Positions 11,481-25,100 of a stretch of 64,000 bases of DNA are shown piece by piece. Below the pieces are notes generated by a model. That model searched no databases, was not told where the DNA came from, and saw nothing but the letters and a program-made list of their open reading frames with translations. The translations under genes and the position numbers were made by a program. Source of the stretch: Rhea pennata (taxonomy: Eukaryota; Chordata; Aves; Rheiformes; Rheidae); NCBI RefSeq assembly GCF_028389875.1, contig NC_084702.1, forward strand, positions 51,308,053 through 51,372,052. Direction: 5' to 3'. The number at the start of each line of letters is the position of its first letter. Position 1 is the first letter of the stretch.

Positions 11481-14400
11481 GGGAATGCTGAGGATTACTC
11501 AAAGTTTCTTCGCCATGGCTTCTAGGCAAATAGAGAAAACATGCAAGTTTATAAGGTAATGCTAGTCTATAGATGAATATATTTTAAAACCAAAAGGAAC
11601 TCCCTTATGATCATCTCTTTATGGGAAATCATGTTCAGATAAAGCACGTTTATGCAGCAAAATAGAGCTGAAGCTAGCAGATCCAGAACTAGCTCAAGAT
11701 AGCTAGTTCAAATTAGGGTAGTCATGAAAATGGCTATCCAAATGTAGTTGGAACATCAAATCTTGGGAACTGTGGATTAATACTTCCACTGATACCATAT
11801 TGCTGTATCTTTGTTACCACATTTACCCCCATTTTTAAACTTAACACGACTAAACTAGTGCATGATACATTTTCAGCTTTGTTTTGGTGCATTGCATAAT
11901 TTTCAAGTTAACATTGACAAGGTCAGGATCCTTCAAGGGAAGTGCTTGTAATCACATGACATTAGCACAAGGGCAGATGGAATCCATAGAGGTGGCTGGG
12001 ACAAACCCTTCCCATACACACTAAGAGTAACATGGATGTAAACCTTCTCCTGTGACGCAGCCCAAAGGCTGTCACAAGCCCACTGCAGAAGCGTTCAAGA
12101 TTAGACCTAAAGCAGCGCTTCGAAGCTGCATGACCATCAAGTAACCATAGGCAGAGGTACAGGGTTTGTCCAGGCCCCCTGGAATCAATTTGGTCTCCTC
12201 TGTCTAACATGTTAGCCTTCTAACATGAAGCAAAGCCCCTTCCCATCCCCTCCTCTTATCTTTCTACTCTCATCTTCCTACCCTCTAGCTTAAGCTAACC
12301 CTACAAAATCCCCCAGATACTCAGGGGATGACAGTGCTGGTACCACCTGCTGTATCTCTAGCTCCACGCTTGGTACTATGAACTTAGTGCAGTATGTGTA
12401 GAGGACCATATTCCTTCTTTCTCCTGCGTGGCTCTTTAATATCTGAAGCATTACAGACAGTAGGTAGTATTCATGCACTGCCCTCCCTAAGGCTTGACTA
12501 CTTGCATAATGAAATCCCTATATCCATTTGAACATGCAGCTGTTATTGTGAGGACAGCTGAGCACCTGATGTACAGGTGTCATTTAATATTTAGATATCC
12601 CAAATGAAATAAATAATTCCTCAAATATTTGAAGTCACAAATTAACATTTGCCTGTTGTGGATACTGGAAGGCAGGGCAGTCTTCTGAATTTTGGATCTC
12701 TATGTCTTGAATGCTAAAAATTATGGATTTATTTCAGAGATCTGAATGCTAATCCAAAAAGAAATGAGCTCAAAGAGAATGGAAATCTTCTGGGACATAT
12801 AGATTCTGGGATCGCTCCACAAGTTTGATGCTTCTGAGGATCTGTCTTGTACCTTCACCTCTATCCTTTTCAGTGTTTTCTCAGGGTAACTGGTCTTTTC
12901 CTATGGTTTCTAGTTACTGCCCTGATAAGTCTTCAAGATCATGTGTGCATCTCTGAGTAAAACTTTCTGGAATTTGAGAATCCATCTGTAACTTTTTTCT
13001 AAAGTAGCAGTGGCAAGTAGCAGAATATCACTGACTATTTGATTGAAAATTTGTGATGATCTGTCACTAGGCGTACACATAGCAATGACAAACCAACTAA
13101 GAAATACATTAGGATTTCAAAAGGATGCATGAAGTATAATTTATTCCCAGGGACACATCCAAGAAGACATTCCTAGGAGTGCCAGCTTTTTTCTGCTGAA
13201 GTCTACTGAACAACTTCCTAAGATGTTATAAGATGAAATGTTTCTATGAAAGAAAAGGAAAGAAAACAGTTGGGAACTCAGAAAGCTGATGGCGGTTAAT
13301 TTGGGAATTTGGGAATTTTAACTGGATGTTGAATGGATAAGAATAAGAATAGTTTCTCTTGGATGCAGACATAACTCTTTATCCACTTCAATTTTGGTTA
13401 GCAAGAGAATAAGAGAATAGAGAGGTTCCAAAAGGGGGAAAGAAGGATGTCACCTCTTTTCAGATAAATGTGTAGGTGAATCAGTAGAAATGTTTGTAGC
13501 TCTTCAATAAATCTAAGGTCATATCATCCACAGAAGTAAAAACATATAGTGCCATTAAAGGCAATTTCACCAAGTAGATTCATAGCAGCTAAAAATCTGG
13601 CTCTAAAAAGCTATAAAAACTTATCTGCTATTACAGTATACAATAATATATAAAGTTTTTCTTCAAGAAGGAAAGAAATGCATCTTTCCTTATGGCACAG
13701 GAGAATGGATAGCAGACTCAATGTTGAAAAGTACTGCGATATCATCCCTGCAGATTAGGCAAATCTCCTAATCAGGTAAATGCCTTCAGTGAGAGTTTTG
13801 ACTGACTAGGGATTGCATAAGGATTTAAGGACTCAGCTCTAGAAGACTAAAATATGAAGAGATAGGAATCGTTTTCAAAATATGAAAGTTTTGCTTCACT
13901 TCCTGTACAGAAAGGAATCTGATAAAGATAATAATAAAGACGTCCGTTCTCCCCGAGTCCGAAGAGAGGGAAAGACTAAGACAGCTGTAGTAGCTATTGC
14001 TATGTTTTTCTCCTACAACTTACCTCAAAAATAAAAAAGAGGAGAAAAAGGTGGGGAGATAGATTAAGAGAGCATCAAGGTGGCCAAACAGCTTGATTTA
14101 CTCAGACATCTCAGAATCTTTCATTAAGATTTACATCATGATGCTGACCTAAGTGGCAAAGCAATTTTTTCATAGCAGAGGAATGAAGCTAACGCTCTCC
14201 AGCTGGGTTAAGTAACCTTTCTCTTGCTCACAGTAAGTAATGGAGTCTTTCTTGTATGAACAGAACTGACCAACTGACACGTACTCTTGTGTTGCTCTGA
14301 AGCAGTGTCTTTCATGTGATCAGTCTGTAGCTGCTTATAGTTGAACAAATGGTACCTTGATTTTATCCATTTTCCTCAGCATATCAGACACAGCTCAAAA

Positions 14401-17400
14401 CAGCAAGACAGTTTAAAAACTCTGCTCATGCTGACATTGCACATTGAACTTCAAAGGTATCTAAAAAACTCTAATGCAGTACCTTAGCAATTGAGCTCCA
14501 AATTAAGAATAGTAATAAGGAACACTGCCTGAAGCCTGGCATCAGATCAGAATTTCTCAGGTATTGGCTTTAGTGTATTTCATCCAGACACCCATTTGGT
14601 ATGATTTAAGGTGTGTGATAGGTGTATTTGTGCATGCACAATAAAATGGATTGCATGTTTTGCTAATCCTGAAATTTTAATAATTATAATAATTAAGACA
14701 GAGAGAAGAACTCAGAAATGAAGACCAACATAATGTGGGTGCAATGGTAACCTTGATGTCAGTTTTGAATTTAGTTTTTATCTGTATTTCCTGAACTATT
14801 TCCTTCAGCTGTCTGTGCAAAGTAGCTAGTTTATACAGTGTAAAATTTGATCCCCGCAACACCCACTCTGAGCTGCATTCCTACAACACTGAATTGTTGG
14901 CAAAATTTATTGAGAACTGCATGGAATTTCTCACACCCTTCACTGACATTCATGGTAAAACCTGATTTAGGATTTGAGTTTGACTTTTGTGAGTTTTTTT
15001 AACTTTCTCTCCATGTTACTGATAACAGGGCTTGACTCTGTGGGATGGAAACCAGCGTTCTTATGAAAAAGCCTTTCTGAAAGGGAGGTCTTTCAACAGA
15101 ATGAGTTTGCCTGTCCTCAGGAAGCTTGAACCAGTTCCTTTGCACTAAAACTGCTTCCGCCCCAGTTCACAGTCCTGAATCCCAGCACAATACAACAGAG
15201 AGCTGCTCAGCATTCAGATCTGCTCCAGATCCACATGCTGTGTCTCCACCCCCAACTCTCCTGTTAATAATGCGAAAACACTTTGACACCAGTGCAATAT
15301 GCCAACAATGGAAATAATTGCACAGCTGCTAAAATGACACACTGAATAGACTACTTAGAAAGGACCACAAGAATCAGAATCCTCATAATTACATTGAAAG
15401 AGGAAAAACAGTTGTAGGTATTCAATATCAAAATGAGATGTTTTCATTTTTTGTCTGGTGATTAACGTGTATCTTGACAGGACGGACCCAAGGCATGACA
15501 GACCAGTATCAAGTATACAGAAAGTAGATGGTATGTAGACAATGTTAGGACCTACAAAAGACAGCTGCTGAATCCTTCCCAAGACAAGGTGTTTTTAAAG
15601 GAAAAATACTATGTTTATATGACTTACTGATACTGTGTCATAATTTTTCATGACAGAGGAAGAAGTTTAAATTAAATTATCATTTTTAGTGACTGCTACC
15701 AAATAAAAACAACATTGGGGCCCACACTAGCAACATAGTGGCATTTATGAGTCAAAGTCTTTTTCTTTGCTTTCCAAATGAAAGTTTTCATCTACTGCTC
15801 AGTCTTCTTCAATGCACATAACTGTAACATTCGTACCTGCATCTTAGCTGCTCATTTCAGCTCAGCTGCACCTCACATGTTGCTGTGACAGGCACCTCAC
15901 AGTTGCCTTGATAATCTGATTGGCCCCATTGAAATTAGTTGAAGTTCAGTGCTTAAACAGCATCCAGGTGCTGAAATACCTTTGAGGGTCAAGGCCTGTA
16001 CTGAGTTGTGTTTGTATGCAGCTTTCCAACTTTGTGAAGTATGGCCCTGGGTTCAGAAGCTTCTGCTGGTTTCAGCAGAACTGTTCTGACTTACACTCAC
16101 AGAGGAAGTGGCTTGAGATGCTCTCAGTCATTTGATGGGCACTGAATCTTCGTGAAAAAAATTATTATTCAAGGAGCGTCTTCAGTTAATCAAGTATTCT
16201 TAATGGAGACAAAGGGCCATCTGCCAGGGCATCTTGATTAGGATTCCACTGTATTAAATCTACAGTAGTTACGGGAAGACCAGAGCTGAGCGAACCAAAA
16301 CAGGTTTTCTTCTTTCTGTCTTTTTGTTTAGAATTATTCTTCATTGCCACTGCACATGAATTGTCTTCCCTTGATCCTCAAACTAAAAAAGAAGAAACTT
16401 AACTTTCTATCTTTCCACCAAGTTTAATCGCAAAAAGAATCTCATCAAAAGCTGATTTAGTCCTAGGTTCACTAAAAAGGGGGCCTAAGTTTGTGAATCT
16501 TTGAGAAAAATGATCTGACTTTTTAGTTTATAATGAACCCTGCAACCTGGCAGCTTTACTGGCTCAGAATTTCATTCCAGACATTTGCATGGCTCTGGAA
16601 AAAAAGCTTCTGTTCTGTGGTGATTAGCAACATGAAAGGTGTTTTAAATTTTAGCAGCTGGGTAAATAGTTTTTATGGACATTTGTGTATGTGTTTAGAC
16701 AGAACTGATAGTATCACAGAATCAAAACAAAAACCTGCACGAGGATTTTGCAGAGAAAATGAAAGAAGCACTTGCTTTTAAATATTCAACTGTTTATTAG
16801 TAATGTTTTGGAATTTGTTTTCAAAATAGCAAAATACAACACCACACACAAAAACATTTAGGTAAGCCAGAGCTCCTGCTAGTCTTTCAGATTTGAAGCC
16901 CTAAGAGATTACATATTTCCTACCACCTCTCACTGTGCAGGGAGCTTAGCAGTCTTTGCACAGATGCACAGGTGGAAAACAGCCATGGTCTCACCTTCCT
17001 TTCCACTCCTCTGTGCCCCTGAGGAAGTGTGGAAAGATTAGGCCCTGAATTTTGCCTTGTCCTTTTATGGGTTATTTACTCCTCAGCAGTTTCATTTATT
17101 GCCCCTCCTTTTTAATTTGTTTTGGTATGAAAAAAAAGTTTAGCCAAGGTAACCTTTTTCAGAAACTTGACATGGACTTAAAATACTAACCAATCAACAA
17201 AGTTCAGATATCCTTGTTAAAAACAGAAAGAAAAAAAAAACAGAAAAAAAGCAACATTTTAGCACTGTGGTTTGGTTGCTTAGATGCAAATGTCCTGTGA
17301 ACAGCTAAAAACAATTCATTTACAGAATGATTAATGTAAGAAGCAGATGGTGAAATAACAATATCCTCAGCTATTAAAAATATTAATCACAGCTAACAGT

Positions 17401-19124
17401 GAGCACTTGTACATGACCTAATCATCTACAGAGCCAGTTAAACACTTCGTGAAAGTGTTTGCTACATTAACCTCAGACACTTCCCTGTTATGTTGAAAGA
17501 GTTCAGAAAAGTTTTGTCAAGTCATTTTCAGACACAAAATTTTCTAAAACAAACCTCTACTTTTTTGTAAATCTGGATGAGACTGAAGGCTGATTAAAGG
17601 TACATGGTCAGGCTCACCTCCTGACCTTCCCTTTTTTTACAAAAAGAATACATTTTATCTTCATCAGCATGCTTGAAGAACTTGGAAAATTACTGGCCAA
17701 ATCACAATCATGAGCAGCATCAATTTATAGGACCACATCTTTTTAATAAATGACAGTTCTTTGGGGGGAGAGGAAGAGAAAGAATTGATCTTCCTTCTGA
17801 ATAAATACAATGACATGACTAAGACATTGCTAAGATGAAAGAAAAATCTTTGTGTGCATTGCTTAAATAACACATTGTCTTTGTTCTCTATTAAAAACTC
17901 ATATGAAAATGTAAGGTAAGGATAAAATATATGCCGTAACAACATCAGTCTGACCCAGATGCAAAGGATGTGTGTACATTTCAGAAGCCATTTAATCCTC
18001 CTGAAAAATCTAAAATACTAAAAACTTTCTATTTTAATTTCTGTATGTCAAGAAATTTTATTTCTTCTTTAGCTGTTCCTTGGCACTGCCTTGTTACTTT
18101 ATGTTTAATTGAGAGACCTTAAGAAATCTGATGGTTCTTTACTTATTTATGGCTTGTGCTCACATTTATGCAAATAGGGAACAAATCCAGCAGTATCCTT
18201 TAAAAAAAATCACAGATCTGACTGAATCTACAAAAGAGCAATCACAGACCTTTTACTGCATTCTTCCCAGGAAAAAAAAAAACTGAGGAACAACAATCAC
18301 AGGCAAAACTTTGCAATACAATTGCCTTGAAAAGGCTACAAATATTTCTCACAAAATAAATATTGTCCATTCCTGTCAGCCTTTTCAACCTCTTTTGTGT
18401 TCCAAGAAATTGCCAGTAATGAAAACAGAGCAGAGCCAATCAAATTGTTGTGTACACTACTGCACTGTGGGAGCTGGAAGCCCTGCATTTAAAGTAAGTC
18501 TTATGCATTATTCATAGACTATGTATGTTTATGTAAATTACCGAAGGCGGAAGTGTATACTAAAGCAGAATAAGAGGTAAAACGGTGATGTTAAAAATAC
18601 TCTCCTTAAACTGTACCTTAGCAGTTGATACATATGCCCCTTTTACATCTCCTATTTAAAAATGAGTGTATCGTGTTATATCCTGTATGGAAATCCAGTA
18701 TACCTTCTGGCTTCCAGGACAGGCATGTTTTTCAATATTGACATCGAAACAAGTTTACAAATATAAAATAAAGTATACAAGCAGTTTTGTCATTTCAGAA
18801 GGAAACTGGAGAGATTTGGTAATGTTACTATTAGGGAAGATACATGCTTAAAAGTATGGGAAAGAGATTTGCTAGAACAGTCACCTGAAAACTTACTAAA
18901 ATAATGAAAGGTTAAGAAGCTTGCAAAAGAGAAGAAAAACAACTCTTTCCAACAAAATCAACATTCTAGGTCAAGGCTCCCTCTTCTACACATTTACAAT
19001 TGCTATTACCACAGCATATATGCCACCTTCCAAAAGGAAGAATTTTGGAGAAAATCATATTCATTATACAAATATAGGTAAGGGTTAAAATGCTAATTTG
19101 ATCAGGCATTATGACTGACAAGAC
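11481..19124. other. Gene desert
   Basis: AT-rich. I looked for exons with flanking splice sites, tRNA boxes and CR1 tails and found none I can support. ORFs of 60-93 codons (for example 12290-12478, 16533-16781, 17664-17945) look random. Short stretches near 15.9 kb recall diffuse old amniote repeats but are too decayed to name. Confidence 0.5.
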
Positions 19125-19154
19125 GAGGAGGAGGAGGAGGAGGAGGAGGAGGAG
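19125..19154. repeat. (GAG)n trinucleotide repeat
   Basis: About ten GAG units. The minus-strand ORF starting with a poly-Leu run here (18966-19160) is generated by the repeat. Confidence 0.95.
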
Positions 19155-22100
19155 CAGCATTTATGTAAAAGAGCTTTCTACCTCATGGTCGACTCTGCAG
19201 CCCTCTGCAGTTAAATACCATACATAGCACAGATATATTTATTGTTTTTTGGATTCATATATTTGCATATAAAATTTAGTGACTTCCTTCTAATGTGTTT
19301 AAATTTCATGTTATAGGATTTTAAAAATATATTTCAAACGTTATATATGTTATATAATATCAATGAATATAATATATATTACATGAATGTTACATTATAT
19401 GAAATCATTTTTCTTTTCATTCTTTAAATACTTAACCTAAGGTCACAGCATAACTGACTGCATGAAAATTGATGCATAATTACATATTTAGTTTGAGCAG
19501 AAAATTGTTTTCCTGTTCTGTATTGCAATTTTCCTGTAAAGCATTAAAGGAAAACCAACGCCTTTTGCAACATTTCAAATTTACAACTCAGAATATTGAT
19601 TTTTTAACAGGTAACATCAGGATTATAACATGAATGTATGTTAGAAACTCCAATGCTGAGCTATTTTTTAGGGTGTAGAGAAGACAGTGGAAGACAGTTG
19701 GACCCATAATTCTGTACTGACAAGAAATCTTGACTGAGTAACTGACTTCTGATATCAAACATCTTTCTGTCAGAATATAGGGCTATACTTTATTTTTCCT
19801 ATGTGTATTTATAGATTAAGTATCTCTCTGTCACCATGTCTCTACATGTGAAGCACAGAGATCACTTGAGAATGCCTATGATGAAATGTGTAGGCAGGGT
19901 TGAGGCTGTTGTATCCGAGTGATGTCGTTGTGCATGTTGAAAATCCCTCAGGGCAAGGAGGCTAGGACCTATATTACTATGTCAATTCTCATCTCTCAGT
20001 GCTGTAGTGGGAAGCGTTCAATGTCATGAAGTCTGAGAAAAGAGTACTGTAATTAGTTTATTCTGTTAAGCCAAAGATAAGGAGCATACACTTGAAACAT
20101 TTTTCCAGGGAAGGATCTTCTGCATTCAAGCCTGTCTGAAAAGACTTGTGTCTTCGAGAAATATATTGTACCAAGAAGTCTGGCAACTTAAGGCACCGCT
20201 AATTTTATACACGACCTTATTAGGTTTCAGTGATATAGTACTTGTAGTCTTTGATATACTAGAACAGAACAGTTGGCTACAGACTGTACCAAGCACTAAA
20301 AGTTCACAACCTGAGCCACCGACTGCACGTTTCGGCTTTGGGATGTAGTAGGATACACTATCATGGTAGGAATCAGTTTAAGAGGGTATTTTTTTCCTCC
20401 AAAGGTGCCTAATTTTTCTTGCAGTTTCACTTTTCTGATAATACTGAGACTGTGAAAGGACAAAGTGAGAAACGATTAACTACGAAGTAAAGAGATCTAG
20501 CTACATTATGGGATTTTAGAAAACAGCATAGATATTTAACCCTGTGCTGAGGCTGAATTAAGGAAAAGCAATATGGTAAAGGTTTTGTTTTGATTAAAAT
20601 GCACGTCGATTTTTTTGAGAAAAATTATCAGTGTAAACCTTAGGAGCTTCAAGCTGATGTCCTAGTCTTTCAGCATGGTTCTTTCATAGTCTGCGATCAA
20701 GGCAATTTTGCAGGTGGTCATATCTGTGAAATGTTTTTGAGAATAATATCTTGGGCAGCAAATTTTCAGTCTTCACCATGGTTCAAGATGGGCAGGTTTT
20801 GCTCTCCAAATATAACACTTACTCTAGATCTGAATGTCATAGTCTAAAAGTACCATGACCTGCCAAATTAGAAAGGTAAGTTTTATTTCTTCAGAAAGAT
20901 CTCATTGGTACCCAGCACTCTGCTTCTGGAAGGCTGTAATAGTTGACTTCAAAGTAGAGATATTTAAATTAATGACATTAAGTACAGATATACTTTACAT
21001 GCACTAGTTTTTTTTTCAGCTCATGGTGAATATAGTTCATTAGAAGCAGACATCTAAGAGTACAATTATTGGTACAACAGAAAATCTATGTGTTATATTC
21101 AGAACACAACAACCATATGTGCTGTGAGGGGTTAGATGATTTTCCAATAACAAGACTTACATGTCGATTAGGGAGTAATACAATCTGTAAATATTTGGGC
21201 AGGAAACATACACACAATTTTACATGTCCATTTTCAAAATGATTTTAAAAGCATCAAACTTTATTTGAGCCACTCAAAGACATGCTTCACTGCAGAATGA
21301 CTGTACAGTTTCTAAGGCTGCCCTTATAGAAGCCCAGTTATGGTGACAAAGCGGTATGTGGAAAAAATATGAAGGCTACACAACAGAAGAGTGCTTGACA
21401 TCTGGCAAGTTGTACCTATCCAGACTCTAATCTAAGCCTCCCAGTGATCTAGCCAGCTCAAGTGAGAAGCAGTGTCACATCTGAGTTAAGGTCTTTTTTA
21501 TATAGACAGAACCCAAGTTATGCACAAATCTTGGATTAACTTGAGCTAAAGTTGTGGTCAGTAACTATTCAATGGGACAAAGGCTAAAGAATGAAGTGGA
21601 GTTCATATTCCAAACCCTTTCTAGAAGATGTGGAGGCTTAGATCCAGATACTGTAGTTTATCTGAAACTGGAGAATGTCTGTGAAACCACATGTGCAATG
21701 GAATTACAACAACATATTTCACTTGCTGTACAATCATTGACTGAATGAATAATAAGCTGATGGAAATATATTTCTAAACATTGAAAAAATAAAAAATATC
21801 AAAAATCATGAGAGTGATTACAGTATATTTGTGGGATTTTTGTTTATAAAAACTTCTCTCTCATATGTATATTAACTATGCTCTAATGTAAAAATGGAAT
21901 CATTGCAAAATGCCAGCAATTATTCTGCAAATTGTGCTTCTTGCTGGCATGAAGCTGCAGCTGATTTACATACAGTATAGCAGGAAATGAAGCAATGTGA
22001 CACATAGGACTTCACAAACATCAGACATTCATGCTACAAATTCTACCAGCTCCAACAAATAAATACTGCCACTTATAGATCAAAGGCAGTGTTGCAACTG

Positions 22101-25100
22101 TTATGTATTCACTGTAAAATTCTAAAATATTTGTTTTTCTTTAATGGGATTAGGACTAAGAACTTCAGGATCACAAGACAATACTTTTTTAGATAGACAA
22201 TTCTCTATTTTCCATCATGCTGCCAAGTTTTTGTGGAGTGAAAAATTGTGCTGTGGAAGGATGAAAGTCTTCAGGGATTTGATACCCTGTGTAAACAGTA
22301 TGTATATGAAGCTTATTTTGTTGTTATCTGAACAACATTCATCAACACAATAAGAACCTCTGCCTGCACAAAAATACTGGGAAGAAATTCTTTCTGTACT
22401 TTTGTACAGAAATACATGAGTGTATAATTTGTCCTGTTTGAAATCTGCTGATACTTTTATACACGATAATGCTTATTTCAAATCATGTTTTAGGGAGGTG
22501 GTCAAGTGTCCTTAGATGCTATATCAACAAATACTGTATCACCAACAGAAAGACATAATATTTACGTCCTAAAATACAATATAAATGCATGAGTAATGCA
22601 GAAGTTATCTATGATTTCTAAAATAATTTCCAGGGAGATAAACTATAAGTGTGAAATGAGGACTTGATCCTGGATTCCCCAAGAAGCTCAGAAATCTGAG
22701 ATGTAACTTTTTATTTTGGCACTGGGTACTAGATGATATTTGTTGTTCTATATTTGATAGAAAACACAAAGCCAAATAACAAGTGTTGTCATGATTTCAT
22801 ATTATTATTAGCCTATATGACTGCAACTACAAAGATCACTAATTTTGCTTCTACATCTAGACAAGGAGGAGGGGAGAAATGGGATTACAGAATGACTGTA
22901 AAAAATGACCTCTAGATTTTCCCAGTGCCAATTCTTTCTATTTTTGTAAATAAATAAGAGAGGTTTCTCCAGCTGCTAAATACTCACAATCCCATGGCAC
23001 ATCAAAAAGCACAAAAGCAGGAAGATGGGGTAAGAAGGATGCCTCTATCAGGTAGCCCTTTGAGGAGGAAGGACAAACATGGCAAGCATGACCAAGCTGT
23101 TCAGGCTACTGCCACCAATGCTGCTGCTGCTGAAGCGGATAGGATTTAGGCAATGACAGAAGGAAGAAGCTCAGATGGGATTAGGGATCATAGTTCTTTC
23201 CAGCTAGGTTGGGACAGCACTTATGGGACACATGTCTTTACCTTCAGGAAAAGGTCCACATAATTGTGATAATTAAAATTTATTCCTCCTGGATTATCTA
23301 GCATATTACCTGCTTTGGCAATGAGCCTTCCCAATTCCACGTGTTTCAGGATTAATTTAGAACACAGAAACAGAAAAGAGCTGTTCCAGTGTCTATCATA
23401 GCTCTCCAATAATATTATTTATTACAATATCTCCTGAATATTACAAATTGATTAATATACACATAACTCTACATTGAGGAAGGATGATCAACAACACTGG
23501 AGTCCTGTCTTTCAATATGCAGAAAGTAACCTTGTGCTTTCAGTTGGGATAAATCTGTTTTAATTTTAAGGTCAAGCATAGTAGCTACAACAAAAATAGC
23601 ACCTAGTGCCATAAGCACAATTCAGACAGCATCGTTTCTATCCCCGTCCCCCGCCCCCAAAAAAGCTTTTCACACCTTTCTTGCTTTATGGGTTTTGAAG
23701 GGTGTTTTGTTGGTTTGTTACTTTGTTTTTAAACAGCATCACAATAAAGATGGAACATTGCCTAATAAGGAGAAACAGGTTAGAAGAGGTTAGAAGCCAT
23801 GACATATCTTTTCTAAATGTAGGCACCTGTAATTTTTGAATTACTATTATCGAGCTTTAGGATTATAGCATTTTCACAATTTTACATTTTTCTTCACAAA
23901 CGTGAGTCAAAAACATAATATATATGTGCATGATCAGACTGTCAGTCCCATGTTTGAGGCACTGAAAAAAATAATAAATAATTTTGAGACCTGGGGTAAA
24001 ATTGTAAGATTCATCAAAAATGATTACTAATTTCAAGATTTCTGCACAGATTAAAATATCCAAAAGAAGAGCTTGTAATACAGCCTAGTATTGTCAATAC
24101 TTGGACTTCTCATCATTCTGAGCGGTAAGAGAGGAATGAGTTACAGGAACTTGCCATATTCTGCTAGACCTATCAGTGTTTGATATGGTTGAGAATGGAC
24201 GTATGGAGATAGAAGTGTTATCCTAGGTCTGTGACGTTGTTTACAGTTTGCTGGTTCACAGTTTATAAGCATAATGATGGCACAGTGTTTCTAAGCATGT
24301 ACTGGGGGAGGTAAAAAGAAGAACATAACAAGCCGATGCATGTTAAATTCTGACAGAGTAAAAAATTCTGACAACCAAAAGGACATTTTGTGGTTGAATT
24401 CAGCTGCATGTTGGTACCAAGCGTCATTTGAGATGCCTCGGGTTATCCTGCTTTGCTTCAGTGTGATGTTCCAAAATGATGCAAGTCTCCCACAGGTGCT
24501 AAGTCATTGGTACTAGTCCTGCATGCAAGGATTGGCTACCAAGGGAACCTCCGACATGACAGGACACCAGTACAACCCAGCAGACCTGTAGTGGCTGCAG
24601 GTACTGGGAGGCCTGCTTGATGGTTCTTGCCTCTGAATGGGAGAGAGGGACTACTGAGATTTTCTGTCCAAATGGGAGACAGGGCTAAAATAGAGTGCTG
24701 AAATCACCATGCTGGGGGCAAGGTGGCAGAGTGATCTTGAATTAACTACTTCAGCCCCTGCTGTCACAGAGATACTCTTGGAAAGGATTTCAGGCATGGC
24801 TAAAATAGAGTTCAGTGTATCAAAAGAAAGTGTTTGTAGCATGCTTAGTCACCAGAACACTTGCATCAACATTTGTATCAACAACTCAAAAACACAGCAA
24901 TAGAATGACAGCAGACAGCACAATTCATCACTTGATTTGAAGTAGATTTGTATCAGGCTTATAGTTTTGCTATACAGAATTTATATTTCATATTATACAG
25001 GTCTGCAGCTCCACTAAGTCATGCTTTATTCACAGAACCAGTAAAATAACTATGAATTCCATAATAAAATTCTTGCAAAACACAGTTTTTACAAATGTTC

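Noticed and set aside
15920..16010. Possible old amniote repeat fragments here and near 40860 and 42750
   Set aside because: Phrases recall diffuse ancient repeats, but they are too short and decayed to name without a profile search.
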